5,830 nucleotides of DNA from Massilia sp. (GCA_003520365.1 DOUW01000246.1:723-6552), one strand, 5' to 3'; shown: positions 1 to 5,327, counted from the first letter of the stretch. A program made the numbers and translations. The notes: a model not told the origin generated them from the letters alone.

Positions 1-103
1 GGGTGGGTACTCGTACCCACCGGTGCGACGCTCGGTAAACGAGCCCGGCATGTGTTTCGATACGCATGCGTGGTACCGCGTGGGTTCAAAAACCCACCCT
101 ACG
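1..103. repeat. REPIN-like palindromic element (two inverted hairpin units), left end possibly cut by window
   Basis: Two related hairpin units face each other. The left unit (from base 1) has GGTGGGTAC at 2-10, a TC centre, and GTACCCACC at 13-21. The right unit (77-103) has GTGGGTT at 80-86, loop CAAA, and AACCCAC at 91-97. Reverse-complemented, the right unit starts CGTAGGGTGGGT, so both share a GGGTGGGT head and an ACCCAC tail, and bases 1-8 are the exact reverse complement of 92-99. Between them lie two more small hairpins: GCTCG/CGAGC (30-34 with 40-44) and GCATGTGT/ACGCATGC (48-55 with 62-69, one G-T pair). This doublet form is typical of intergenic REP/REPIN repeats. It starts 12 bases beyond the apaH stop and could protect or end the apaH transcript, although no U tract follows on that strand. 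Copy number elsewhere cannot be seen here. Confidence 0.6.
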
Positions 104-114
104 AAAAGAAAATG

Positions 115-960
115 CTACTTCTTCCCGGCGTGCGGCCGATACTCCGGACAATCCACCTGCAACAGCGTGCGGTCGTCGAGGCACACCGCGGTCAGCTTGC
201 CGCCCCAGACGCAGCCGCTGTCCAGGCCCACCAGGTTCGGGCGCAGCACCAGGCCCAGCGCCGACCAGTGGCCGAACACCACCGTCACGTCGTTGGTCCG
301 GCGTCCCGGCAGGTCGAACCAGGGGAGCAGCCCCGAGCCTTCCGGCCCGCTCTCGCTTTCCTTGTGCGCGAAATCCATGCTGCCGTCGGGCAGGCACAGG
401 CGCATGCGGGTGAGGGCGTTGACGATGCAGCGCAGGCGGTCGATGCCTTCCAGGCCGTCGTCCCAGCGGTCGGGCTGGTTGCCGTACATCCGGCCCAGGA
501 AATCGATCCAGCCGTCGCCGCGCAGCACGGCCTCGACTTCGCCGGCCAGCGCCATGGTCTGGGCGGCGTCCCATTGCGGCGCGACGCCGGCGTGCACCAG
601 CAGGTGGGCGTCGACGAACATCGCCAGCGGACGCATGCGTAGCCAGCCGATCAGTTCGTCGCGGTCGGGGGCGCCGAGGATCTCGTCGAGCGTGTCGGAC
701 CTGCTTGCCTTCTGGGCGCCGACGGCCACCGCCAGCAGGTGCAGGTCGTGGTTGCCGAGCAGGGCTTCGACGCGCCCGCCGCTCGCTTCCGATAGCGCTT
801 TCATGCGGCGCAGCGCCATCAGCGACTCCGGACCACGGTTGATCAGGTCGCCGACAAACAGGATGCGGGCGTCGCCCGCGGCATCCTCGGCGATCTTGTC
901 GAGCAGGGCCTGGGCCTCGTGGGCACAACCCTGCAGGTCGCCTATGACATAGGTTTTCAT
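115..960 (-). CDS. apaH: Symmetrical bis(5'-nucleosyl)-tetraphosphatase ApaH
   Basis: A 281-residue protein, the usual ApaH length. It hydrolyses diadenosine tetraphosphate (Ap4A) to two ADP and acts in the cytosol on nucleotide alarmones and NpnN RNA caps. The metallophosphatase motifs are all present in order: GDLQG (residues 7-11), GDLINRGP (37-44), GNHD (69-72), VHAG (122-125) and GHWS (230-233), supplying the Asp, Asn and His metal ligands. The start [11 protein letters not shown] matches the family and has an AAGAAAGAG ribosome site (967-975 on the plus strand) 6 bases upstream. The frame stays open upstream to 1134, but that extension is low-complexity Arg/Pro-rich and precedes the conserved fold, so I reject it. 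The stop is TAG. The gene is high in GC and is divergent from the rfbA remnant; it is probably a conserved chromosomal anchor beside the polysaccharide genes. Confidence 0.97.
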   Translation of the reverse strand: MKTYVIGDLQGCAHEAQALLDKIAEDAAGDARILFVGDLINRGPESLMALRRMKALSEASGGRVEALLGNHDLHLLAVAVGAQKASRSDTLDEILGAPDRDELIGWLRMRPLAMFVDAHLLVHAGVAPQWDAAQTMALAGEVEAVLRGDGWIDFLGRMYGNQPDRWDDGLEGIDRLRCIVNALTRMRLCLPDGSMDFAHKESESGPEGSGLLPWFDLPGRRTNDVTVVFGHWSALGLVLRPNLVGLDSGCVWGGKLTAVCLDDRTLLQVDCPEYRPHAGKK

Positions 961-966
961 CGTCAG

Positions 967-998
967 CTCTTTCTTGGGCGCGGCCGCGCGCCGCGGCC
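967..998 (-). promoter_or_regulatory. apaH ribosome site and GC-only leader hairpin
   Basis: On the minus strand the apaH leader carries GGCCGC, a five-base loop and GCGGCC (plus-strand 982-998), a six-pair stem made only of G and C, closely followed by the AAGAAAGAG Shine-Dalgarno (967-975). The stem ends 21 bases before the start codon and could restrict ribosome access. I see no convincing -35/-10 pair for apaH in 999-1073. Confidence 0.4.
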
Positions 999-1073
999 CT
1001 TGTTCTTGTTCGATAATGCCTGCAACGACGCGGCGGCGGCGCCATCCTCGCCCTTGCAGTGCTGGCATACTAA

Positions 1074-1394
1074 ATGATTTCGGTGGCGGGCGTGTCGATG
1101 GGCCCCCCCTTGCCCGCACGCCGCATGAAATCACCTAAGCGAATGATGCTGTTATGTCGAAGCTGCTGCTGCCGGTATTCGACAAGCTGGTGAGGGTTTA
1201 ACGCTGACCACGCTGATGCAGGCGAAGAAATACAGGATCCCGGTTCCAGGGGCCGAAAGCGGTGCTGCCGAAAGAAATGCCGTTTCGTATGGACGATATT
1301 GATGCGGCTGCGCTGGAAAGCCTGGCTGGACAATGAGGGCAGACCCGTCAGGAAAATCCCGTTGCAATGACCGAACGATTTGGTGCTGAAATGA
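1074..1394 (+). pseudogene. rfbA: Eroded rfbA/rmlA (glucose-1-phosphate thymidylyltransferase) remnant
   Basis: No open frame spans this stretch, but fragments in different frames line up in order with RmlA, which makes dTDP-glucose from dTTP and glucose-1-phosphate. MISVAGVS (from 1074) resembles the IILAGGSG nucleotide loop. RPHEIT then SKLLLPVFDK (1119-1186, with TAA at 1136) matches RLxPIT..SKQLLPVYDK. LTTLM (1204-1218) matches PLTTLMLAG. VLPKEMPFR and DDIDAAALESLA (1262-1327) match the C-terminal CPEEIAFR..IDAAxLexLA. RPVRKIP and LVLK-stop (1341-1394) match the C-terminal PLxKNxYGQYLL tail. About 200 central codons are missing at roughly 1222-1262, and several frameshifts and stops are present. 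The last fragment ends in TGA at 1392-1394, overlapping the rmlC ATG, as in an intact rfbA-rfbC operon. The N-terminal alignment before 1119 is the weakest part. Confidence 0.8.
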
Positions 1395-1942
1395 AAGCGC
1401 AAGCGACTGACATTTCCGGAGTGCTGCTGATCGAGCCGACGCTCCACGCAGACGAACGTGGCGTTTTCTTTGAAACCTATAATGAGCGCGCATTCGAACG
1501 CGCCACCGGATTGCGGCCGCATTTTGTCCAGGATAACCAATCGGTCTCGGTGCCGAATGCCGTGCGCGGACTGCATTACCAGGTCGACATGCGGCAGGGC
1601 AAACTGGTGCGCGTGATTCGGGGTGCGGTCTTCGATGTCGTGGTCGACATGCGCCGCGCGTCGCCCACCTTCGGGCAGGCGATGACGATCGTGCTCAGCG
1701 CCGGGAACCGGCGCCAGTTATGGATTCCTCCAGGGTTTGCCCATGGTTTCCTGGCGCTTGGCGAGGGCGCGGAATGCGTCTACAAGATCAGCGGCTACTG
1801 GTCGCCTGGGCACGAGCGCGTACTGCTGTGGAACGATCCCGCGCTGGCCATTGCCTGGCCCTTGAACGGGGAACCGGTATTGTCGGCAAAAGACAAGGCC
1901 GGCAGGCTATTACGCGACGCCGACACCTGCGATTTTTTCTGA
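1391..1942 (+). CDS. rfbC: dTDP-4-dehydrorhamnose 3,5-epimerase RmlC
   Basis: A 183-residue cupin-fold epimerase of normal length. It epimerises dTDP-4-keto-6-deoxyglucose at C3 and C5, the third step of dTDP-L-rhamnose synthesis, in the cytosol. Family landmarks are present: GVLLIEP (10-16), DERGVFFETYN (21-31), FVQDNQS (45-51), RGLHYQ with catalytic His62 (59-64), QGKLVRV (69-75), PTFGQ (92-96), LWIPPGFAHGF (110-120), catalytic-region tyrosines 131 and 136, WNDPALAIAWPL (147-158) and LSAKD with Asp168. I chose ATG 1391 because MKAQATDISGVLLIEP aligns with family N-termini and because the dead rfbA frame ends in TGA overlapping this ATG. ATG 1367 adds eight residues and has AGGAAAA (1350-1356) upstream, so it may be used now that rfbA is broken. 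rmlA is dead and rmlB and rmlD are not in the window, so the enzyme either depends on copies elsewhere or is an orphan. Confidence 0.95.
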   Translation: MKAQATDISGVLLIEPTLHADERGVFFETYNERAFERATGLRPHFVQDNQSVSVPNAVRGLHYQVDMRQGKLVRVIRGAVFDVVVDMRRASPTFGQAMTIVLSAGNRRQLWIPPGFAHGFLALGEGAECVYKISGYWSPGHERVLLWNDPALAIAWPLNGEPVLSAKDKAGRLLRDADTCDFF

Positions 1943-2198
1943 CACGCTGCGCCGGCTCTGCGTTTCTCTTCCTCATCTTCCGTCACAGGCGATTTTGATC
2001 AATCGTGTGCATTGCGTGCGCGATAAACTGCCGTGTTTGGGGCAGGCCGCATTTATGCGGTTACAATGTAATTACGTTTTTGGCAAGCGTGGCGGAGCTG
2101 GGTGCCTCCGCCTTTCATCATGCCTCGCATGGCGTCGTCCGGCACCGCATGCGCGTTGCAGGCCGTTGTCTGCCGAGAGTCGGAACCGCAGGATCGTC
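1943..2198 (+). promoter_or_regulatory. Intergenic leader of the transferase gene: candidate promoter, palindrome and hairpin
   Basis: I see no credible gene in this 256-base gap; open frames here lack start sites and family similarity. A -10-like TACAAT lies at 2062-2067, with only a poor -35 (TTGGGG at 2037-2042, spacer 19). Immediately before the TACAAT is a palindrome, CCGCAT-TT-ATGCGG (2047-2060), in the spot where a repressor or activator would bind. Downstream, GGCGGAG (2091-2097) pairs with CTCCGCC (2106-2112) around an eight-base loop, giving a leader hairpin followed by only three T residues. The leader from about 2074 to the start is roughly 125 bases. I see no clear terminator after rmlC. 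The promoter call is tentative. Confidence 0.4.
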
Positions 2199-3299
2199 AT
2201 GTTTTCATTCCTGGTTAGCTTTGTCTGCTCCACCCTGCTGACCCTGCTCGTCATCAAGCAGGCAAAACTGCACGAACCCGCGCTCGACACCGACTTCCGG
2301 GGCGTGCAGCGGGCGCACAGCCACCTGGTGGCGCGCATCGGCGGCCTGCCGATTTATTTTGCGGTGATCGTCAGCGCCACCATTTCAATCTGGCGCGAAC
2401 CGGTCATGCTGCAATGGATGACCACGCTTCTGTTCTGCGCTTTCGTCGCTTTTATCGGTGGAATTGTCGAGGATTACACCGGCACCGTGCGGCCGTCGCG
2501 CCGGCTCTTGCTGACCATGGCCGGCGCCATGCTGGGTTATCTGCTGCTGGATGCCAAAATCGACCGTATCGACCTGCCATTCGGTCTGGTATTGCTTGCT
2601 TCGAACTGGATCGTGATGCCCATGACGGTATTGGCCGTGGCCGGTATCGCGAATGCGGTGAATATCATCGACGGCTTCAATGGCCTGGCCAGCATGGTAA
2701 CCATTTGTATGCTGCTGTCGCTTGCTTATGTGGCGCTGCAGGTAGGCGATGTATTCGTGCTGATTGCCGCGTTGACGGTTGCCGGGGCGACGGCCGGCTT
2801 CCTCGTCTGGAATTACCCGGTCGGCCTGATTTTCCTGGGGGATGGCGGCGCCTACTTTATCGGATTCATGCTCGGCGAGCTGGCATTGCTCCTGGTAATG
2901 CGCAATCCCGACGTGTCGACCTGGTATGCCGCGCTGCTGCTGATATATCCGGCATTCGAAACGGTGTTTTCCGCTTATCGACGAATGTTTGTACGTGGGA
3001 AATCGCCAGCGGTGCCGGACGGCATACACCTGCACAGCCTCATTTTCCGGCGCGTCGTGCGATGGACGGTGGGAAGAAAAGAAGCACGGGCGCTGCTGAA
3101 GCGTAATGCCCGGACCTCGCCTTATTTGTGGCTTTTTTCTCTCATGGCCGTGATCCCGGCCACTTTATTCTGGCAGAATACAAGCGTGCTGATAGTTTTC
3201 TGTTTATTGTTCGTTATCAGCTACCTCTGGCTGTATGCGCGTATTGTTCGATTCAGGTCGCCACGTTGGCTGATTTGGCGCAAGAAGGACTGGCAATAA
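2199..3299 (+). CDS. Polyprenyl-phosphate sugar-1-phosphate transferase (WecA/MraY superfamily, glycosyltransferase 4)
   Basis: A 366-residue polytopic membrane protein. The family moves an N-acetylhexosamine-1-phosphate from a UDP-sugar to undecaprenyl phosphate, the lipid-linked first step of O-antigen, enterobacterial common antigen or capsule synthesis. About ten hydrophobic segments alternate with cytoplasmic loops. Motifs in order: HSHLVARIGGLP (40-51), equivalent to the substrate loop HxxPTPRxGG; VEDYTG (90-95), in place of the usual DD motif; the NIIDGFNGLA signature (155-164); FLGDGGAYFIGF (212-223); and DGIHLHSLIFRR (274-285), the family's basic HxH loop. The start at 2199 has AGGA (2190-2193) five bases away and begins a signal-anchor-like segment. 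Upstream in-frame ATGs would add a non-hydrophobic, Cys/Arg-rich extension and are rejected. The sugar cannot be deduced. The long C-terminal extension is hydrophobic and then basic. GC content is lower than in apaH and pgm. Confidence 0.9.
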   Translation: MFSFLVSFVCSTLLTLLVIKQAKLHEPALDTDFRGVQRAHSHLVARIGGLPIYFAVIVSATISIWREPVMLQWMTTLLFCAFVAFIGGIVEDYTGTVRPSRRLLLTMAGAMLGYLLLDAKIDRIDLPFGLVLLASNWIVMPMTVLAVAGIANAVNIIDGFNGLASMVTICMLLSLAYVALQVGDVFVLIAALTVAGATAGFLVWNYPVGLIFLGDGGAYFIGFMLGELALLLVMRNPDVSTWYAALLLIYPAFETVFSAYRRMFVRGKSPAVPDGIHLHSLIFRRVVRWTVGRKEARALLKRNARTSPYLWLFSLMAVIPATLFWQNTSVLIVFCLLFVISYLWLYARIVRFRSPRWLIWRKKDWQ

Positions 3300-3318
3300 A
3301 TTGCCGTTGTAGTATATT
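3290..3318 (+). promoter_or_regulatory. Candidate hns promoter with palindrome over the upstream stop codon
   Basis: CTGGCA (3290-3295, four of six against TTGACA) and TATATT (3313-3318, five of six against TATAAT) are 17 bases apart, a plausible sigma-70 promoter for the H-NS gene. A perfect inverted repeat, GGCAAT-AA-ATTGCC (3292-3305), covers the -35 box and spacer and includes the TAA stop of the preceding gene. It could be an operator or a weak transcript-end hairpin. Confidence 0.45.
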
Positions 3319-3327
3319 GCGACATTT

Positions 3328-3341
3328 GGTGAGAATTCACC
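3328..3341 (+). promoter_or_regulatory. Inverted repeat in the hns leader
   Basis: GGTGA and TCACC flank GAAT at 3328-3341, just downstream of the predicted hns transcription start. The surrounding DNA is locally AT-richer than the genes around it. This could be a protein-binding dyad, for example for H-NS autoregulation, or a small hairpin; the sequence alone does not decide. Confidence 0.3.
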
Positions 3342-3375
3342 TGAATTGGATTAACCCAACTATCGAGGAACGATG

Positions 3376-3687
3376 ATGGATCTGTCGAATATGTCCGTAG
3401 GCGATTTGCGCAACCTGCAGGAGCAAATCAAACAGGAAATGAAAAAGCGTGAGGTACAAGAGGTGCAGAAGGCACGCGAACAGATCCTGGCGATTGCCCA
3501 AAGCGTGGGCGTGCCCCTGAAAGATTTGATCGCCACCAATGCCCGCGGCGCGAAAACCGGTTCGGTTGCCGTGCGTTACCGTCACCCGGACAATTCGTCC
3601 CAGCAGTGGACCGGCCGCGGCCGCCAGCCAAAGTGGGTCAAGGAATGGGTCGAAGGCGGCAAGTCGCTCGACACGCTGCGCGTCTGA
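3376..3687 (+). CDS. H-NS family nucleoid-associated protein
   Basis: A 103-residue protein of the H-NS/MvaT-like DNA-bridging class in its short beta-proteobacterial form. The N-terminal half (about residues 1-50) is highly charged and helical (for example EQIKQEMKKREVQEVQKARE), fitting the oligomerisation coiled coil. The C-terminal domain has the family signature: YRHPDN (68-73), QQWTGRGRQP (76-85), KWVKEW (86-91) and an ending of SLDTLRV. The GRGRQP loop is the minor-groove reader that prefers AT-rich DNA. ATG codons at 3373 and 3376 are adjacent. I chose 3376 because GAGGAA (3365-3370) is then five bases away rather than two, and because relatives begin MDLSN. The gene lies beside the lower-GC polysaccharide genes, so it may silence them, but an ordinary housekeeping H-NS paralogue is equally possible. 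Confidence 0.95.
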   Translation: MDLSNMSVGDLRNLQEQIKQEMKKREVQEVQKAREQILAIAQSVGVPLKDLIATNARGAKTGSVAVRYRHPDNSSQQWTGRGRQPKWVKEWVEGGKSLDTLRV

Positions 3688-3690
3688 TTC

Positions 3691-3714
3691 TTCTTCCGGC
3701 GCTCGCCGGGAGAA
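3691..3714 (+). other. Stem-loop directly after hns
   Basis: Four bases after the hns stop, TTCTTCCGGC (3691-3700) pairs with GCCGGGAGAA (3705-3714) around loop GCTC, ten pairs with one G-U. On the plus strand it is followed by ACAAGGAAG, not a T run, so it is a poor intrinsic terminator for hns. It may instead stabilise the 3' end or, read on the minus strand, precede a T-rich tract. Confidence 0.45.
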
Positions 3715-3724
3715 ACAAGGAAGC

Positions 3725-3793
3725 AATCAAGCATCCAGCAATCAAGCATCCAGCAATCAAGCACTCAAGTAGTCAAGTAATCAAGTAGTCAAG
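3725..3793. repeat. Short tandem repeat array, seven TCAAG copies
   Basis: Two exact 15-base units, AATCAAGCATCCAGC (3725-3739 and 3740-3754), are followed by a diverged third (3755-3769) and then 8-base units TAGTCAAG, TAATCAAG and TAGTCAAG (3770-3793). The TCAAG core recurs seven times, starting at 3727, 3742, 3757, 3765, 3773, 3781 and 3789, so the step changes from 15 to 8. This looks like slippage-grown DNA or an array of protein sites. The frames through it are shadows; I see no coding case. Confidence 0.85.
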
Positions 3794-3832
3794 CAAGCGC
3801 ACCAATGGGGTATCCCCCATTGGTGCGCTTGC
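3793..3832. other. Perfect 18-bp-stem hairpin without U tract
   Basis: GCAAGCGCACCAATGGGG (3793-3810), loop TATC (3811-3814) and CCCCATTGGTGCGCTTGC (3815-3832) form a perfect 18-pair stem, the strongest dyad in the window. It begins inside the last TCAAG repeat. No T run follows on either strand (CGCTACAATA on the plus, preceding TCAAG repeats on the minus), so it is not a standard intrinsic terminator. It could act as a bidirectional transcript-end structure, a binding dyad, or a remnant of a mobile palindromic repeat. Confidence 0.85.
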
Positions 3833-3835
3833 CGC

Positions 3836-3841
3836 TACAAT
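3836..3841 (+). promoter_or_regulatory. Candidate -10 box for the pgm-waaC operon
   Basis: TACAAT (five of six against TATAAT) lies just after the large hairpin. No good -35 is seen 16-18 bases upstream, where the hairpin's C run sits, so the promoter would need an activator or be weak. It is the same hexamer seen before the transferase gene. A start near 3848 would give a leader of about 94 bases containing the two overlapping hairpins but not the 18-bp stem. Confidence 0.35.
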
Positions 3842-3886
3842 ACTCCCTGTTTTGTCATCCCTCTAACATTTGGCGAAGCTGCGTTT

Positions 3887-3906
3887 GTCCGCACCGTGGT
3901 GCGGAC
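3887..3906 (+). promoter_or_regulatory. Leader hairpin 1, antiterminator-like, overlapping the pgm leader terminator
   Basis: GTCCGCACC (3887-3895) and GGTGCGGAC (3898-3906) are exact reverse complements two bases apart, giving eight pairs around a four-base loop. The right arm shares CGGAC (3902-3906) with the left arm of the terminator hairpin, so the two cannot form together. It is transcribed first and is GC-rich, so read-through may be the default. The dyad could alternatively be a DNA operator. Confidence 0.55.
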
Positions 3907-3929
3907 GATGCCGGCTGTCGTCCGTTTTT
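3902..3929 (+). terminator. Intrinsic terminator in the pgm leader
   Basis: CGGACGA (3902-3908), loop TGCCGGCTG and TCGTCCG (3918-3924) form a seven-pair stem directly followed by TTTTT (3925-3929): the standard intrinsic terminator form. It ends 12 bases before the pgm start codon, with the TAAGGT ribosome site (3931-3936) between. That position suggests attenuation of pgm-waaC rather than only an end for hns transcripts, though the latter is possible. Confidence 0.6.
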
Positions 3930-3941
3930 CTAAGGTCGAAC

Positions 3942-5327
3942 ATGGTTGCTCTCTCGAAGACGATTTTCAAGGCATATGACATTCGCGGCGTGATCGACAG
4001 CACGCTCGACGCCGGCGTGGCGCGTGCGATCGGGGCCGCCTTTGGCCGCGCTGCACTGGCCAAGGGAGAGCGCAAGGTCGTGATCGGACGTGACGGCCGC
4101 CTGTCCGGCCCGGCGCTGGCAGCGGCCCTGGCCGAAGGCCTGCAGGCCGCCGGCGTCGACGTGATCGACCTCGGCATGGTCGCCACGCCGATGGTGTATT
4201 TCGCGACCAACGTGCTGGAAGGCACGCGCTCGGGCATCATGGTCACCGGCAGCCACAACCCGCCGGACTACAACGGCTTCAAGATGGTGCTGGCGGGCGA
4301 AGCGATCCATGGCGAGGCCATCACGGGCCTGTACGAGAGCATCCTCGCCCACGACGGCAGTAGCGCCCCGCAATTGGGCACCTACAGCACCCACGACATC
4401 CGCGCCGCCTACATCGAGCGCATCGTCGGCGACGTCAAGGTGGCGCGTCCGATCAAGATCGCGGTCGATTGCGGCAACGGCGTGGCTGGCGCCTTCGCGG
4501 GCGACCTGTACCGCGGCATGGGCTGTGAAGTCATCGAACTGTTCTGCGAAGTCGACGGCCACTTCCCGAACCACCATCCGGACCCGGCGCACCCGGAGAA
4601 CCTGCAGGACCTGATCCGCGCGCTGCAAACGACCGACGCCGAGATCGGCCTGGCCTTCGACGGCGACGGCGACCGCCTCGGCATCGTCACCAAGGATGGC
4701 CAGATCATCTATCCGGACCGCCAGATGATGCTGTTCGCCGCCGACGTCCTCGAACGCAACCCGGGCGCCGAGATCCTGTACGACGTCAAGTGCACGCGTC
4801 ACCTCGGCCCGTGGATCGAGCAGCACGGCGGCCGTCCCCTGATGTACAAGACCGGCCACTCGCTGGTGAAGGCCAAGCTGAAGGAAACCGGCGCCCCGCT
4901 GGGCGGCGAGATGAGCGGCCACATCTTCTTCAAGGACCGCTGGTACGGCTTCGACGACGGCCTGTACTCGGGCGCGCGCATGCTCGAGCTGCTGACCCGC
5001 CACGCCGATCCTTCCGCCGTCCTGAACGCGCTGCCGATCGCCACCAGCACCCCGGAGCTGCACCTGCACCTGAAGGAAGGCGAGAACTTCGCGCTGATCG
5101 ACAAGCTGCGCAGCGACGCCACCTTCCCGACCTCGGAGAAGATCAACGACATCGACGGCCTGCGCGTCGAGTACGCCGATGGCTTCGGCCTGGCGCGCTC
5201 GTCGAACACCACGCCGGTCGTGGTGCTGCGTTTCGAGGGCGAGAACCGGGAAGCGCTGGCGCGCATCCAGGGCGAATTCCGCAGCGTGATCCTGGCCGCC
5301 AAACCGGATGCCGAACTGCCGTTCTGA
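3942..5327 (+). CDS. Phosphomannomutase/phosphoglucomutase (AlgC/ManB type)
   Basis: A 461-residue alpha-D-phosphohexomutase, the usual length for bacterial PMM/PGM. It interconverts hexose-6-phosphate and hexose-1-phosphate (mannose and/or glucose) in the cytosol, feeding GDP-mannose or glucose-1-phosphate into LPS and exopolysaccharide. Four domains in order: FKAYDIRG (9-16) near the start; the phosphoserine loop TGSHNPPDYNGFK (102-114, Ser104); the Mg-binding loop DGDGDRLG (240-247); the sugar-specificity loop GEMSGH (322-327); and the C-terminal phosphate loop RSSNTTP (419-425). All catalytic elements are intact. I chose ATG 3942 because AAGGT lies five bases upstream and because the upstream extension to 3870 would translate the leader hairpins. 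GC is high, unlike the transferase gene. It lies 12 bases before waaC, so they are probably cotranscribed. Specificity between mannose and glucose cannot be read from the motifs. Confidence 0.96.
   Translation: MVALSKTIFKAYDIRGVIDSTLDAGVARAIGAAFGRAALAKGERKVVIGRDGRLSGPALAAALAEGLQAAGVDVIDLGMVATPMVYFATNVLEGTRSGIMVTGSHNPPDYNGFKMVLAGEAIHGEAITGLYESILAHDGSSAPQLGTYSTHDIRAAYIERIVGDVKVARPIKIAVDCGNGVAGAFAGDLYRGMGCEVIELFCEVDGHFPNHHPDPAHPENLQDLIRALQTTDAEIGLAFDGDGDRLGIVTKDGQIIYPDRQMMLFAADVLERNPGAEILYDVKCTRHLGPWIEQHGGRPLMYKTGHSLVKAKLKETGAPLGGEMSGHIFFKDRWYGFDDGLYSGARMLELLTRHADPSAVLNALPIATSTPELHLHLKEGENFALIDKLRSDATFPTSEKINDIDGLRVEYADGFGLARSSNTTPVVVLRFEGENREALARIQGEFRSVILAAKPDAELPF

Noticed and set aside
52..952. 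Plus-strand open frames opposite apaH
   Set aside because: They are Arg/Ser/Pro-rich shadows of the well-supported minus-strand apaH, with no family motifs.
1070..1576. Minus-strand open frame across the rfbA remnant and the rmlC start
   Set aside because: No recognisable domain, overlaps intact rmlC, and the plus strand explains this stretch better.
2091..2112. ops/JUMPstart-like element (GGCGGAGCTGGGTGC) before the transferase gene
   Set aside because: It resembles the RfaH-recruiting GGCGGTAG core but lacks the key T and the rest of the JUMPstart sequence; a simple hairpin is a sufficient description.
1995..2198. N-terminal extension of the transferase or a separate small gene
   Set aside because: The translation is Cys/Arg-rich with no hydrophobic anchor and no ribosome site; ATG 2199 has AGGA at good spacing and starts the first membrane segment.
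3582..3788. Short open frames through the tandem repeats giving repetitive peptides
   Set aside because: The repeats simply translate periodically; no ribosome site, and the frames overlap hns.
3725..3832. CRISPR array
   Set aside because: Units are 15 and 8 bases with no unique spacers, and no cas genes are nearby.
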